Source: Saprospiraceae bacterium
Lineage (GTDB): Bacteria; Bacteroidota; Bacteroidia; Chitinophagales; Saprospiraceae
DNA length: 64,000 nucleotides
Direction of reading: 5' to 3'
NCBI GenBank assembly: GCA_016715985.1
Contig: JADJXD010000001.1
Coordinates: 496,001-560,000 of the forward strand
Shown: piece by piece, positions 35,832 through 44,500 of the stretch
How the letters are laid out: each line of letters starts with the position of its first letter
Numbering within the stretch: position 1 is the first letter of the stretch
Notes under the pieces: model-generated
Told to the model about the DNA's origin: nothing
The model's input: the letters and a program-made list of their open reading frames with translations, nothing else
The model's database searches: none
Translations under genes and position numbers: made by a program

Positions 35832-37045
35832 CAGGGCTGTTCATGTCTAATAAAATAGTATATTAATAATTTATATATTATCAAATATCTTAATATATTT
35901 GCGCAAAAAAAAATATGAAACCATTAGTTGATTTTCTTGCACAAGTACCTGATTGGCGAAGAGCTCAGGGTAAAAGGATTAATCTCAGTAACTTTTTAGA
36001 AATGCTCGTTCTCGCTGGTTTAAGTGGGAGGTTTGGTATTAGGGATAGTGCACGGTTTATAAAGACCAATGCAGCATTTTTCATTGACAGATATAATCTT
36101 CAACATGGCGTACCTAGTCAAACCACGGTGTTTACTAGTTTAGAATTTATTGATTTTAAGGCATTTAATCAAGCTATTAAACAGTGGGTTTTACAATATC
36201 TGCCGGAAGATGAAGCTGATCTTTGGCTAGCAATTGATGGTAAAGCATTGAAATCCACTGTAACGGATTACAATAATGAAAAACATAATTTTATTACTAT
36301 AGTCAGTGCATTTGCAAACAAGATAGGCATAACCATCCATAGCACATCGTATGAGAGCAAGAAAGATAATGAACCACAAGCAGCTATGGATTTGATACAA
36401 GACTTAGAATTAAAGGGCGTAACATTTACTTTAGATGCTGTACATTGCCAAAAAAACGATCACAACCATCCTGGAAGGAGGAAATGATTATCTAATTCAA
36501 GTGAAAGGGAATAGAAAGTTATTACATGAAGCAGTAAAGAAAACTGAAATTCAAAATGAACCCATCAGCGAAACTTGTAAAATAGAAAAAACCGGGGAAG
36601 AGATGAAAAACGAATCGTAAAAGTATATGAAGTAGATGTTAATGAACTGGAATTTTGTAAATGGGAAAATATAAACAAAATAATAATTTTAACATCAAGT
36701 GGCACGAGAAAAGGAAAGAACTATGAACAAAAACACTACTACATTACAAGTAGAACAGAGCAGTCTGCGAGATATTATACGAATAAAATTAGAGAACATT
36801 GGGGAATTGAGAACAGGAGCCATTGGGTAAAAGATGTAATAATGAATGAAGATGATAGCAAAATTAAAAATCTGGAAAGATCAAAGATATTATCAAGTGT
36901 ACGCTGTCTAGTAGTAAACATATTCAGATTAAATAATTATCAAAGTGTCAAATATGGAATCGAAAAACATCAAAACAATTTACCTAATTCAATTGAACTT
37001 ATTATTTAAATTCATATATGAAAAATTTAAAACTGAACAGCCCTG
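35832..37045 (+). mobile_element. ISAs1-family insertion sequence, 1214 bp
   Basis: Ends carry the inverted repeat CAGGGCTGTTCA (35832-35843 and, inverted, 37034-37045), continuing with poorer matches (AAAAT/ATTTT). The flanks are a perfect 10-bp direct repeat TCCTTCGGGT (35822-35831 and 37046-37055), the target duplication. A single transposase gene, broken by frameshifts, fills the inside. Ten-bp duplications and CAGGGCTGT-like ends fit the ISAs1/H-repeat family. Confidence 0.9.
35915..37009 (+). pseudogene. ISAs1-family transposase, two frameshifts
   Basis: About 365 codons when read across two frame changes. Part one (35915 to about 36455) has the N-terminal DDE_Tnp_1-associated region (FLAQVPDWRRAQGKR) and catalytic AIDGKAL and TLDAVHCQK. 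At the A7 run 36450-36456 the family-like sequence moves to the +1 frame (KTITTILEGGNDYLIQVKGN). Near 36590-36610 it returns to the first frame (VKVYEVDVNELEF ... REHWGIENRSHW, with the catalytic Glu) and ends at TAA 37007-37009. A -7-like TATATTTG precedes the start. The element cannot be autonomous unless the indels are sequencing errors in homopolymers. Confidence 0.85.
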
Positions 37046-37312
37046 TCCTTCGGGTGGCGGAATGATAGATCCACTTATTTTAATGATGCCTGAATTTACA
37101 ATACCGCCAATGATAATTCCGGCAATCACAGCCACGATATTTCTAACTATTGGATTCATTATGTTTTGGTTGATTTTAATTTGTAATGATAAACTACGCA
37201 ATTATAAGCACTAAAATTGAATATTTGGCCCATAATAAAATAAATAATTGCAAAAATATTCTTCAGTTGACATTGAGTAATCTCATATTCTAAAAAATCT
37301 CCGATTAATTTA

Positions 37313-37320
37313 TAATTTTG
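37313..37320 (+). promoter_or_regulatory. -7 promoter element of the ECF sigma operon
   Basis: TAATTTTG matches TAnnTTTG and lies 24-32 bases before the TTG start at 37345. No clear -33 element is seen. Confidence 0.35.
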
Positions 37321-37344
37321 TAACATTATTTTAAACTAATCGTC

Positions 37345-37869
37345 TTGACCTTGGAATTTAAAGAAGATCGCATAAAGAACATTGTTCTGCCTTTTAAAGA
37401 TAAATTATACCGTTTTGCATTAAATATCGTCAGCGACACTTATGATGCTGAAGATATCATGCAGGAGTTAATGATAAAAATCTGGAAGCGCTGGGAACAG
37501 TTTCAGGAAATTGAAAATCAGGAAGCCTGGTGTATGACAGTGACCCGAAATATGGCTATTGATAAAGTGAGAAGCCGAAAAGCTCCTATGCAGGATATTG
37601 ACACGGTTCATACCATCTCAGATAGTGAGGCGACGCCTGATAAAGCGATGGAGAAGAGTGAGAGAATGGGATTTATCATGAAAATTCTCAATGAACTTCC
37701 GGATAAACAAAGGACAATCGTGCATTTGAGGGATATCGAAGGATATACTTATCAGGAAATAGCAGATATTACGGAGACTACACTTGATTTTGTGAAGGTA
37801 AGTTTGCACAGAGCACGAAAAACAATGAAGGAAAAATTGATACAAAGAAATTTTAAAAGAAATGACTGA
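37345..37869 (+). CDS. ECF-type RNA polymerase sigma factor
   Basis: 174 residues. Region 2 (LYRFALNIVSDTYDAEDIMQELMIKIWKRW, then WCMTVTRNMAIDKVR) lies near 20-80 and region 4 (LNELPDKQRTIVHLRDIEGYTYQEIADIT) near 112-150. The start must be TTG 37345 (or TTG 37351), since no ATG precedes region 2. The stop overlaps the next gene by 8 bp, the usual sigma/anti-sigma coupling. Confidence 0.9.
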   Translation: MTLEFKEDRIKNIVLPFKDKLYRFALNIVSDTYDAEDIMQELMIKIWKRWEQFQEIENQEAWCMTVTRNMAIDKVRSRKAPMQDIDTVHTISDSEATPDKAMEKSERMGFIMKILNELPDKQRTIVHLRDIEGYTYQEIADITETTLDFVKVSLHRARKTMKEKLIQRNFKRND

Positions 37870-38341
37870 TATAAATATTTTATTAGATAAATATTGGGAG
37901 GGAGAAACAACTCCTGAACAAGAGAATATACTGAAAAAGTATTTCAATTCTGAGCAAGTTGCTCCTGAACACGAACAATTTGCACCACTTTTTGAATACT
38001 TTGATGCACAGGCAGCGATCACTTATGGAAGTGAATTGACTTTTCCGGAAGCCAAAATAAAAGAAATCGGTCAGAAAGAATTTAATAAATCCTTTCAACT
38101 AAGAAGGTTTATTCTGGCTGCGGCTGCATCACTCGTGTTGATTCTTGGTGCTACATTTATCATAAAAACTGAAGTAAAAGTCTTCGAACAATCCAGTTTA
38201 GTTCATGAAATTGAAGACCCGGAAGAAGCTCTGGAAGTTACCAAAAAAGCACTGGCAATGCTTTCCGGCAAGCTGGATAAGAGTACCAATGCTGTCAGAG
38301 CGGGCATTCAAAACATCGAAAAAGCAAATATTCAAAGATAA
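37862..38341 (+). CDS. Putative anti-sigma factor, single-pass membrane protein
   Basis: 159 residues. The N-terminal cytosolic part (about 1-80; ILLDKYWEGETTPEQENILKKYF) has the L-x-x-Y-W-x-G-x-x-x-x-x-E pattern common at the start of Bacteroidota anti-sigma proteins. One helix follows (RFILAAAASLVLILGATFII near 82-101), then a short extracytoplasmic tail of about 55 residues. It overlaps the sigma gene by 8 bp, which with the topology supports the call. No zinc-binding HxxxCxxC motif is present. Confidence 0.7.
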   Translation: MTDINILLDKYWEGETTPEQENILKKYFNSEQVAPEHEQFAPLFEYFDAQAAITYGSELTFPEAKIKEIGQKEFNKSFQLRRFILAAAASLVLILGATFIIKTEVKVFEQSSLVHEIEDPEEALEVTKKALAMLSGKLDKSTNAVRAGIQNIEKANIQR

Positions 38342-38374
38342 TCCAATTCAATAACAAAAATTAAATAAATTAAA

Positions 38375-38893
38375 ATGAAATCAAATGTAAGTTTCGCCTT
38401 TTTGTTTTTTCTGAGCCTTTTGTCCGTAACTGCACAGCAAGATGCTATTGAAAAATTCTTTAAGGATTATCAGGAAAATGAAAATTTTTCTGCCGTATAC
38501 GTAAGTCCGAAAATGTTTAATATGGTCAGTAAAGCTGCTACTGATCAGGCTAATGCAGATTTGAACGCCGTGTTAAAAGACCTGAAAGGGTTAAGAATAC
38601 TATCTACAAATGTCACTCCTGAAAAAATTTATAAAGAAGCCAATCTGAGATTGCCGGTAAAAGATTATGAAGAGTTGATGACTGTTAAAGATAAAGGATC
38701 CAATGTTCGTTTCTTAACAAAAGAAAGTGGTAATGTTATATCAGAATTATTAATGATAGTGGGTGGACCCAATGAGTTTGTAATGTTGAGTTTTATAGGC
38801 ACAATAGATCTGGCAAAAATATCTAAACTTGCAAAATCACTTGATATACAAGGTGCTGAACATTTAGACAAAATAGAAAAGAAAAAGAAATAA
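38375..38893 (+). CDS. DUF4252 secreted protein
   Basis: 172 residues: a signal peptide cut near VTAQQ (residues 1-21), then one DUF4252 domain (FSAVYVSPKMFNMVSKA, LKGLRILSTN, IVGGPNEFVMLSFIGTIDL). The function of the family is unknown; it is often found behind an ECF sigma/anti-sigma pair in Bacteroidota, as here. It lies 33 bp after the anti-sigma gene and is probably a target or envelope sensor of the same regulon. Confidence 0.8.
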   Translation: MKSNVSFAFLFFLSLLSVTAQQDAIEKFFKDYQENENFSAVYVSPKMFNMVSKAATDQANADLNAVLKDLKGLRILSTNVTPEKIYKEANLRLPVKDYEELMTVKDKGSNVRFLTKESGNVISELLMIVGGPNEFVMLSFIGTIDLAKISKLAKSLDIQGAEHLDKIEKKKK

Positions 38894-38924
38894 GAGTATT
38901 TTTTAAAAGTTTAAGACGCATCAA

Positions 38925-39419
38925 ATGAAATTTCAAAGAGTCCTTTTACCTATATTTATAATCATCCTTAGTATTTCTGCTTATGGTCAGAAAAACATAG
39001 ATCAGATACTCCGTAAATACAAAAATGACACGGGTGTCGTGAATCTGAATTTTACAGGTGATATCACAAAATATCTGAAGTCATCCAATGTCAATTTGGA
39101 AAGCACTGTAGATGATGCAGACGTTTTTATATTTGAGAATCAGAAAGATATCAGTACCAATGATCAGGAAGCAATCAGATTAACACTCGATAAACATAAG
39201 TTTGAAAGTTTATTGGATTTCAAAAATAAAGATCAAAAGGTAAAATTATATGTCTTAGACACAGGAAAATATCTCAGCAAAGTCTATGCGAATGTAAAAA
39301 CCAAGGATAGTAATATATATATTTTACTTTCCGGAAAGATAAAACCTGAAGAATTGAGCAAGCTGAATCTAAATTTTGAAGGTAGCGAGGTTTTTAAGCA
39401 ATTAGATTCAGGGAAGTAA
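38925..39419 (+). CDS. Second DUF4252-like secreted protein
   Basis: 164 residues: a signal peptide ending near SAYGQ, then a diverged DUF4252-like domain (LYVLDTGKYLSKVYANVKTKDSNIYILLSGKI). The final part ILLSGKIKPEELSKLNLNFEG aligns in style with FIGTIDLAKISKLAKSLDIQG of the gene before it, so the pair is likely a tandem duplication. Last gene of the ECF operon, 31 bp after its partner. Confidence 0.7.
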   Translation: MKFQRVLLPIFIIILSISAYGQKNIDQILRKYKNDTGVVNLNFTGDITKYLKSSNVNLESTVDDADVFIFENQKDISTNDQEAIRLTLDKHKFESLLDFKNKDQKVKLYVLDTGKYLSKVYANVKTKDSNIYILLSGKIKPEELSKLNLNFEGSEVFKQLDSGK

Positions 39420-39437
39420 ATTTAATATAGCATTAGA

Positions 39438-39881
39438 TTAATCTTCACCTCGAAGATGCTTGTCATTTTTTTGAGCCAGCTCTACCAGAAATCTTATCAG
39501 ATTTACAATACTCAAAAAAATCAGATACCCAAAAGTAAAAACAAAAAATATCCACCTGAATGTCCCGGCTTCGTCAATTTTCAGTCCACTGAAAGCCCAG
39601 GCCATCAGACTGCCTGTGATCATCAAAATCCCAAAGCAGAGAATCGAATAAAGCCAATAAGTATCCCTGCGGGTTGAGCCGAAACTCATCACTGAATTAG
39701 TTAAAGCATAAAACAATAACATTCCGGCTGTAATAATCCAGGGAGTATTATTAATTCGTCCTTCGAAAGTTGGTTTGGGTACGATGGAGGACAAACTCAT
39801 TAATAAAAATGCAACGATCAATACAAAAACTAATTGCTTGAACGGTGAAATCTCTTGTTCCCAAATTGTCTTATCCGCCAT
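39438..39881 (-). CDS. Four-helix membrane protein of unknown function
   Basis: 147 residues with hydrophobic segments near 16-35, 48-65, 77-97 and 108-132, and charged ends (MADKTIWEQE, AQKNDKHLRGED). No motif recognised. It converges on the DUF4252 pair with an 18-bp gap, so the two transcripts end tail to tail. Confidence 0.6.
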   Translation of the reverse strand: MADKTIWEQEISPFKQLVFVLIVAFLLMSLSSIVPKPTFEGRINNTPWIITAGMLLFYALTNSVMSFGSTRRDTYWLYSILCFGILMITGSLMAWAFSGLKIDEAGTFRWIFFVFTFGYLIFLSIVNLIRFLVELAQKNDKHLRGED

Positions 39882-40206
39882 AGTCGCTAATTTTTAAGTA
39901 AGAAATAGAAAAGCCTTAAAATTGTTTTGAACTACAAAAAATATTGGTGGAAATAAGGCTAAATATTACGCTTAACGTGAGTTCGATATATTTTGTCATG
40001 CCTGCCCGCATTGGAGCAGGCGGGATTTTTGCTTTTTTTGGCAAAAATCCCGCCAAAATAAGGCGCTACTCGTATTGGATACCCCGGGTTTCAAACCCGG
40101 GGCTATAAATATTATACCCTTTCAGGGTATTTTATGAGCAACTTTGACCCTGACTTTAGTATAATATATTGAAATAAATGCATTAGTCATCGAATTCATG
40201 TTCTAC
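39882..40206. other. Intergenic region holding a hairpin cluster
   Basis: No gene. The only structure is the run of three strong hairpins at 40019-40130, described separately. Confidence 0.5.
40019..40130. repeat. Cluster of three strong palindromes (REP-like)
   Basis: The first is GGCGGGATTTTTGC (40019-40032) with its exact inverse at 40041-40054. The second is CCCCGGGTTT (40082-40091), one centre base, then AAACCCGGGG (40093-40102). The third is ATACCCT/AGGGTAT (40114-40120 and 40124-40130). The GCCTGCCCGC...GCAGGCGGG pair (from 40000) adds a fourth, partly overlapping stem. The GC-rich arms stand out in AT-rich DNA and look like a REP/BIME-type element. Confidence 0.7.
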
Positions 40207-40419
40207 TTAACTTTCAAACCACAGAATATGTGTACAATTGCTGCAAACCAGACAACGGGCTGTTTTATTAGTCCAGTCAAGCCTAAAAAAGCTTGCTAAA
40301 GCAGTATTGAGTTGGGCCGTTCGTTGTGTAAAATATTCATTTTTACAAACGGGGCAGATAATCTGAATATCTTTCACAAAAAATGTGACCGGCTCCTTTT
40401 TTCTTGAAAAAATTCCCAT
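40207..40419 (-). CDS. Small zinc-ribbon protein
   Basis: 70 residues with two cysteine pairs, CPVC near 23 and CLVCSNC near 56, forming a likely zinc ribbon. The ends are short and charged and there is no membrane segment. Such DNA-binding-like or rubredoxin-like ribbons are common small proteins; function unknown. Its ATG at 40419 is preceded by an A-rich leader. Confidence 0.55.
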   Translation of the reverse strand: MGIFSRKKEPVTFFVKDIQIICPVCKNEYFTQRTAQLNTALASFFRLDWTNKTARCLVCSNCTHILWFES

Positions 40420-40469
40420 AAGTGAAAAATTTTTTAAGTAAACAACTACAGAATAAATTTAAATAAACG

Positions 40470-40718
40470 CTATACAAGTTCATCTGTATTTTGGGAATGG
40501 TTAGATATTCTGACCTTCTGCTTTCTGCCAATCAACAAATATATAATTGCACCTGCAAAAGGTAGAAATAATACAATTAATAGCCAAATAATCTTATCAT
40601 TTCCTTTAAATTCAGAAGTCACAATATCTATAATTGCCCAAACAGGAAATAAAAAGATCAGGAAAATAAGCGCTAAAACAATAAGTTCCTGTGGGCCCAA
40701 ACCAAATATCAGATTCAT
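40470..40718 (-). CDS. PLDc_N-domain small membrane protein
   Basis: 82 residues with two helices. The pattern PVWAIIDIVTSEFKGNDKIIWLLIVLFLPFAGAIIYLLIGRKQK matches the phospholipase D N-terminal (PLDc_N) transmembrane hairpin, which often occurs alone in Bacteroidota. A polar tail follows. Function unknown. Confidence 0.75.
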   Translation of the reverse strand: MNLIFGLGPQELIVLALIFLIFLFPVWAIIDIVTSEFKGNDKIIWLLIVLFLPFAGAIIYLLIGRKQKVRISNHSQNTDELV

Positions 40719-40845
40719 ATCAATATTTTTTGTAAATATAACAATATATCAAACATCCGATAAAAAACAAAAAATAAATTTTGATTCAATCTCAAAAAGA
40801 CAAACTAATTTCACATCAGTTAACGCTACCTTAATATATTCATGT

Positions 40846-40853
40846 TAACTTTG
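40846..40853 (+). promoter_or_regulatory. -7 promoter element of the pst operon
   Basis: TAACTTTG matches the Bacteroidota -7 consensus, 40 bp before the pstS ATG. Two GTTAAC words (40819-40824 and 40844-40849) lie 25 bp apart around the expected -33 region, which lacks a TTG. They might be sites for a phosphate-response regulator. Confidence 0.45.
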
Positions 40854-40892
40854 CCATCATGTTCCCGAATTCCGGAATAATACGTGACCACA

Positions 40893-41879
40893 ATGAAAAT
40901 AATACAATATTTTGTACTTCTATTGTCAATGATCAGTTATGGTGCATGTAATCCAGGCACCACTTTAGAGAAATCAAATCTGAAAGGGCATATCAGAGTG
41001 GATGGCTCCAGCACAGTATATGTTATAACAGAAGCTATTGCGGAGGAATACAGAGCATTTACACCAGGCGTGAAAATAACGATCGGCATTTCAGGAACCG
41101 GTGGTGGTTTTAACAAATTCGGGCGAAAAGAAATTGATATAGCAGATGCCTCCAGAAATATAAAAGAGAAAGAACAAAAAAATCTGTCTATGGCAGGTTT
41201 GACAATTTTGGAAATCCCCATTGCTTATGATGGGTTGGCTGTAGTCACGAATAAAGCAAACACATGGACCAATTATCTCACGAGCCAGGAATTAAAAGAA
41301 CTCTGGCGACCTGAAGCAGAAAAAAAACTGACCAAATGGAGCCAGTTAAGAGCTGGATTTCCTGAAAAAGATATCGTATTAATGGGACCGGGAACTGCAT
41401 CCGGCACATTTGACTATTTTACAGAAGCAGTGGTAGGAAGGTCGGGATCCAGCAGAGGTGATTTTATGCCATCAGAAGATGATAATGTTCTCGTCCAGGG
41501 AATTAAAGGTAATCCTTATGGATTGGCTTTTTTCGGGCTTTCCTTTGCTACAGAAAATCAAAACGAACTCAAAATTCTGTCGATTGACGATGGTCAAGGT
41601 CCTGTTTATCCAAATAAAGAAACGATTCGAAATAAAACATACTTACCCCTGACCAGAAAATTATTTATTTATGTCACGAATGAATCCGTTCAAAAACCCG
41701 AAGTAGTTGACTTTCTTAGATTTTATTTGAGACAAGTAAAAGAAATAGCAGAAGAAGTAGGTTATATCCCTCTCAATGATGAAGATTATGATGCATCCAT
41801 CCAAGAACTTAATAGATTTGTGGAGGCACATGTAAAAAAGCAGATGAACCCAAATAATAAGAATGAGCAGGGTAATTAA
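40893..41879 (+). CDS. pstS: Phosphate ABC transporter substrate-binding lipoprotein PstS
   Basis: 328 residues from ATG 40893 (a GTG three codons earlier is the other option). A lipoprotein signal ends at SYGAC. The PBP-like domain shows the phosphate-binding loops VDGSSTVYVITEAIAEEYR near the N-terminus, GISGTGGGFNKFGRKEIDIADASR, and GPGTASGTFDYFTEAV in the middle. It binds Pi outside and delivers it to PstCA. It overlaps pstC by 17 bp. Confidence 0.93.
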   Translation: MKIIQYFVLLLSMISYGACNPGTTLEKSNLKGHIRVDGSSTVYVITEAIAEEYRAFTPGVKITIGISGTGGGFNKFGRKEIDIADASRNIKEKEQKNLSMAGLTILEIPIAYDGLAVVTNKANTWTNYLTSQELKELWRPEAEKKLTKWSQLRAGFPEKDIVLMGPGTASGTFDYFTEAVVGRSGSSRGDFMPSEDDNVLVQGIKGNPYGLAFFGLSFATENQNELKILSIDDGQGPVYPNKETIRNKTYLPLTRKLFIYVTNESVQKPEVVDFLRFYLRQVKEIAEEVGYIPLNDEDYDASIQELNRFVEAHVKKQMNPNNKNEQGN

Positions 41880-42744
41880 AGAAAAGATTATAGAGATTCT
41901 TTTGGCACTCTCTGCCTGGCTCACTATTGCAACAACTATAGCGATTATCATTATTCTGTTTTCAGAATCCATCGGGTTTTTTGAATATGTCAGTGTTTGG
42001 GATTTTATTACAGGCAAAGAGTGGACGCCGCTATTTGAAGTAAAGAAGTTTGGTATTTTACCTCTTTTAAGTGGTACAATTGTAACTTCAACGGTAGCGA
42101 TCTTAATTGCATTGCCGATCGGTTTGACGATCGCCATTTACCTGAGTGAGTATGCAGGACAACAATTCAGAACCATCATCAAACCATTGCTTGAAATTCT
42201 GGCTGCAGTACCTACCGTGGTTTACGGCTTTTTTGCTTTAACGGTTGTTACTCCTTTTCTAAAAGAAATTTTTCCTTCCATCGGAACATTTAATGGATTG
42301 TCTGCAGGTCTGGTAATGGGGATTATGATTATCCCGATGATATCTTCCTTAAGTGAAGATGCACTTTACGCAGTCCCCAAGCCACTAAGGGACGGTTCTT
42401 ACGGATTGGGAGCAACCAGATTTCAGACTGCATTTAAAGTTCTGGTCCCGGCAGCTTCGTCAGGAATCATTGTTTCTGTCATTCTGGCAATTTCCAGAGC
42501 CATAGGAGAAACCATGATAGTAGCCATAGCCGCAGGCCAGCAACCCAATCTGACATTCAATCCACTCGAAGCCATGGAGACCATCACTGCTTATATCGTA
42601 CAGGTAAGTCTTGGAGATGTTCCGCATGGTTCGGTGGCCTATAAAACCATTTTTGCTACAGCATTATTTTTATTTATTTTTACATTTCTTCTCAATAATA
42701 TCAGCTTTTACGTCATCAGAAAATACCGGGAGAAATATGACTAG
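41863..42744 (+). CDS. pstC: Phosphate ABC transporter permease PstC
   Basis: 293 residues with six hydrophobic segments; the EAA-type cytosolic loop DALYAVPKPLRDGSYGLGATRFQT lies near 165-190. The FEYVSVWDFITGKEWTPLF periplasmic stretch near 40 is typical of PstC. It overlaps both neighbours, in one tight pstSCAB unit. Confidence 0.93.
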   Translation: MSRVIKEKIIEILLALSAWLTIATTIAIIIILFSESIGFFEYVSVWDFITGKEWTPLFEVKKFGILPLLSGTIVTSTVAILIALPIGLTIAIYLSEYAGQQFRTIIKPLLEILAAVPTVVYGFFALTVVTPFLKEIFPSIGTFNGLSAGLVMGIMIIPMISSLSEDALYAVPKPLRDGSYGLGATRFQTAFKVLVPAASSGIIVSVILAISRAIGETMIVAIAAGQQPNLTFNPLEAMETITAYIVQVSLGDVPHGSVAYKTIFATALFLFIFTFLLNNISFYVIRKYREKYD

Positions 42745-43591
42745 TCATCAAAAAAATATTCTAATTGACCGTGTTTTCAGATATTTCGGTATATTCTGTA
42801 CTTTTATCGGAATTGTTCTGTTATTTATCTTTATCGGAACAATTTTTAGTGAAGGTATAGAAAGATTGGATTATGATTTTTTAACAAGTTTGCCTTCACG
42901 CAAAGCAGAAAAAGCAGGCATATATACAGCATGGGTCGGTTCAGTTTGGCTGGTAGTTATGACTGCTCTTATTTCTGTTCCCGTAGGAATCTCGGCAGGT
43001 ATATATCTGGAAGAATATTATAAAAAGAATCGCTGGACATCATTGTTGGAGATAAATATTGCAAATTTAGCGGGAGTACCTTCTATTATTTATGGAATTC
43101 TGGGTCTGGAAATTTTTGTTCGTACATTTGGTATGGGACAAAGTGTTCTGGCGGGAGCCTGTACCCTATCGCTGTTAGTATTGCCTATCATTATTGTTTC
43201 AACACGGGAAGCTATTAAGGCTGTTCCTGATTCGCTGAGACAGGCATCTTATGGATTAGGTGCCACCAAATGGCAAACCACCAGTATGCAAATATTACCC
43301 GCAGCTATAGGCGGTATATTGACGGGTATAATTCTGGCATTGTCGCGAGCAATCGGAGAAACCGCCCCATTGATAGTCATCGGAGCACTCGCTTATGTTG
43401 CTTTTGTGCCGGAAAGTCCTTTGGATGAATTTACAGTATTGCCGATGCAGATTTTCAACTGGACATCTCGTCCTTCACAGGCGTTTATTTATAATGCAGC
43501 GGCAGGTATTATTGTACTTTTATTTGTCACATTTCTCATGAACGGGATTGCTGTGTATCTTCGCCATAAGTGGCAAAGTAAATTTAATTAG
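42737..43591 (+). CDS. pstA: Phosphate ABC transporter permease PstA
   Basis: 284 residues from ATG 42737 (MTSHQKNILIDRVFRYFG); the much longer frame upstream is a shadow of pstC. Six hydrophobic segments are seen, with the EAA loop EAIKAVPDSLRQASYGLGATKWQT near 160-185 mirroring PstC. The start overlaps the pstC stop by 8 bp. Confidence 0.93.
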   Translation: MTSHQKNILIDRVFRYFGIFCTFIGIVLLFIFIGTIFSEGIERLDYDFLTSLPSRKAEKAGIYTAWVGSVWLVVMTALISVPVGISAGIYLEEYYKKNRWTSLLEINIANLAGVPSIIYGILGLEIFVRTFGMGQSVLAGACTLSLLVLPIIIVSTREAIKAVPDSLRQASYGLGATKWQTTSMQILPAAIGGILTGIILALSRAIGETAPLIVIGALAYVAFVPESPLDEFTVLPMQIFNWTSRPSQAFIYNAAAGIIVLLFVTFLMNGIAVYLRHKWQSKFN

Positions 43592-43615
43592 TCAGAATTC
43601 AGAAAAGTATCAGAT

Positions 43616-44404
43616 ATGTTTAACAAAGTGGAAGGAATAGACGATGGTTCGAAATTTTTGATTGAAACAAATAAGCTCTATGCCTGGTACGGAGACAAAC
43701 CGGCATTGGAAAATATTAATCTGAATATCAAAGAAGGAACCGTGACAGCATTGATCGGGCCATCCGGTTGCGGTAAATCCACTTTGCTGCGGATGTTCAA
43801 CAGGATGAATGAATTTATCGAAAACTTTAGTCACTCCGGAAAGGTTCACATTGATGGAATAGATATATTTGATCCGAAAGTTTCTGTTGAGGAACTACGT
43901 AAAAATACAGGTATGGTTTTTCAGAAACCAAATCCATTTCCTAAATCCATTTATGACAATGTTGCTTATGGTCTTGTAATCCAAGGCATTAAGAATAAAA
44001 AGATATTAGATGAAAACGTCGAGCGCTCACTCAGACAAGCCGCTATTTGGGACGAAGTGAAAGACGATTTAAAAAAATCTGCTCTGGCACTTTCAGGTGG
44101 ACAACAGCAACGAGTCTGTATAGCCAGAGCATTGGCAGTCGAACCAAAAATTATTCTGATGGACGAACCGGCATCCGCTTTGGACCCGATTTCTACTAAT
44201 AAAATCGAAGAACTGATCTATCAATTGAAAGAAAAATACACCATAATTATAGTAACCCACAATATGCAGCAAGCGGGCAGGGTCAGTGACAAAACTGCAT
44301 TCTTTTACATGGGAAAACTGATCGAATTTAAAAAAACCAAAACTTTATTTACAAATCCGGGAGAAGAACTGACGGAAAGGTATATTACGGGGAGGATTGG
44401 GTGA
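43616..44404 (+). CDS. pstB: Phosphate ABC transporter ATPase PstB
   Basis: 262 residues. Walker A GPSGCGKST near 44, KPNPFPKSIYDNVAYG near 103 (the PstB-specific Q-loop region), signature LSGGQQQR near 160, Walker B IILMDEPASALDP near 179. Complete and intact. It is last in the pst unit; phoU, which commonly follows directly, is 8.2 kb away. Confidence 0.95.
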   Translation: MFNKVEGIDDGSKFLIETNKLYAWYGDKPALENINLNIKEGTVTALIGPSGCGKSTLLRMFNRMNEFIENFSHSGKVHIDGIDIFDPKVSVEELRKNTGMVFQKPNPFPKSIYDNVAYGLVIQGIKNKKILDENVERSLRQAAIWDEVKDDLKKSALALSGGQQQRVCIARALAVEPKIILMDEPASALDPISTNKIEELIYQLKEKYTIIIVTHNMQQAGRVSDKTAFFYMGKLIEFKKTKTLFTNPGEELTERYITGRIG

Positions 44405-44451
44405 TGTGTTAATTGAAAATGGTTAATGGTTAATTGGATCTTCGTATAAAC

Positions 44452-44500
44452 TATCAACCTTATAAACCATAAACAATTCTGCAAATCCGCAATACCGCAC
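44452..44500. repeat. TATCAACCT-type microrepeat after pstB
   Basis: TATCAACCTTATAAACCATAAAC is followed by GCAAATCCGCAATACCGC. The same words (TATCAACCT, AACCATAAACC, CCGCAAT) recur at 52462-52570 on the far side of the accessory block. Confidence 0.5.

Larger units (their letters stand above)
35525..37159 (-). pseudogene. Small membrane protein gene split by an insertion sequence
   Basis: The N-terminal 38 codons (37159-37046, MNPIVRNIVAVIAGIIIGG...IIPPPEG) and the C-terminal 98 codons (35821-35525, ADITTMEGLKASIHLF...MAFLGWKLAGGK) lie on either side of the insertion sequence at 35832-37045. Removing the element and one copy of the 10-bp target duplication restores one uninterrupted 136-codon frame. 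The rebuilt protein has four hydrophobic helices and resembles Bacteroidota conserved membrane proteins of about 140-150 residues; its function is unknown. Neither half has further damage, so the insertion looks recent. The downstream half could still be translated from ATG 35806 as 93 residues. Confidence 0.85.

Noticed and set aside
36449..36457. Programmed frameshift in the IS transposase
   Set aside because: ISAs1 elements normally encode one continuous frame, and a second opposite shift is needed to finish the protein.
36945..37214. Plus-strand 89-codon frame over the right IS end
   Set aside because: It is antisense to the N-terminal half of the split membrane protein gene and crosses the IS border; no family features.
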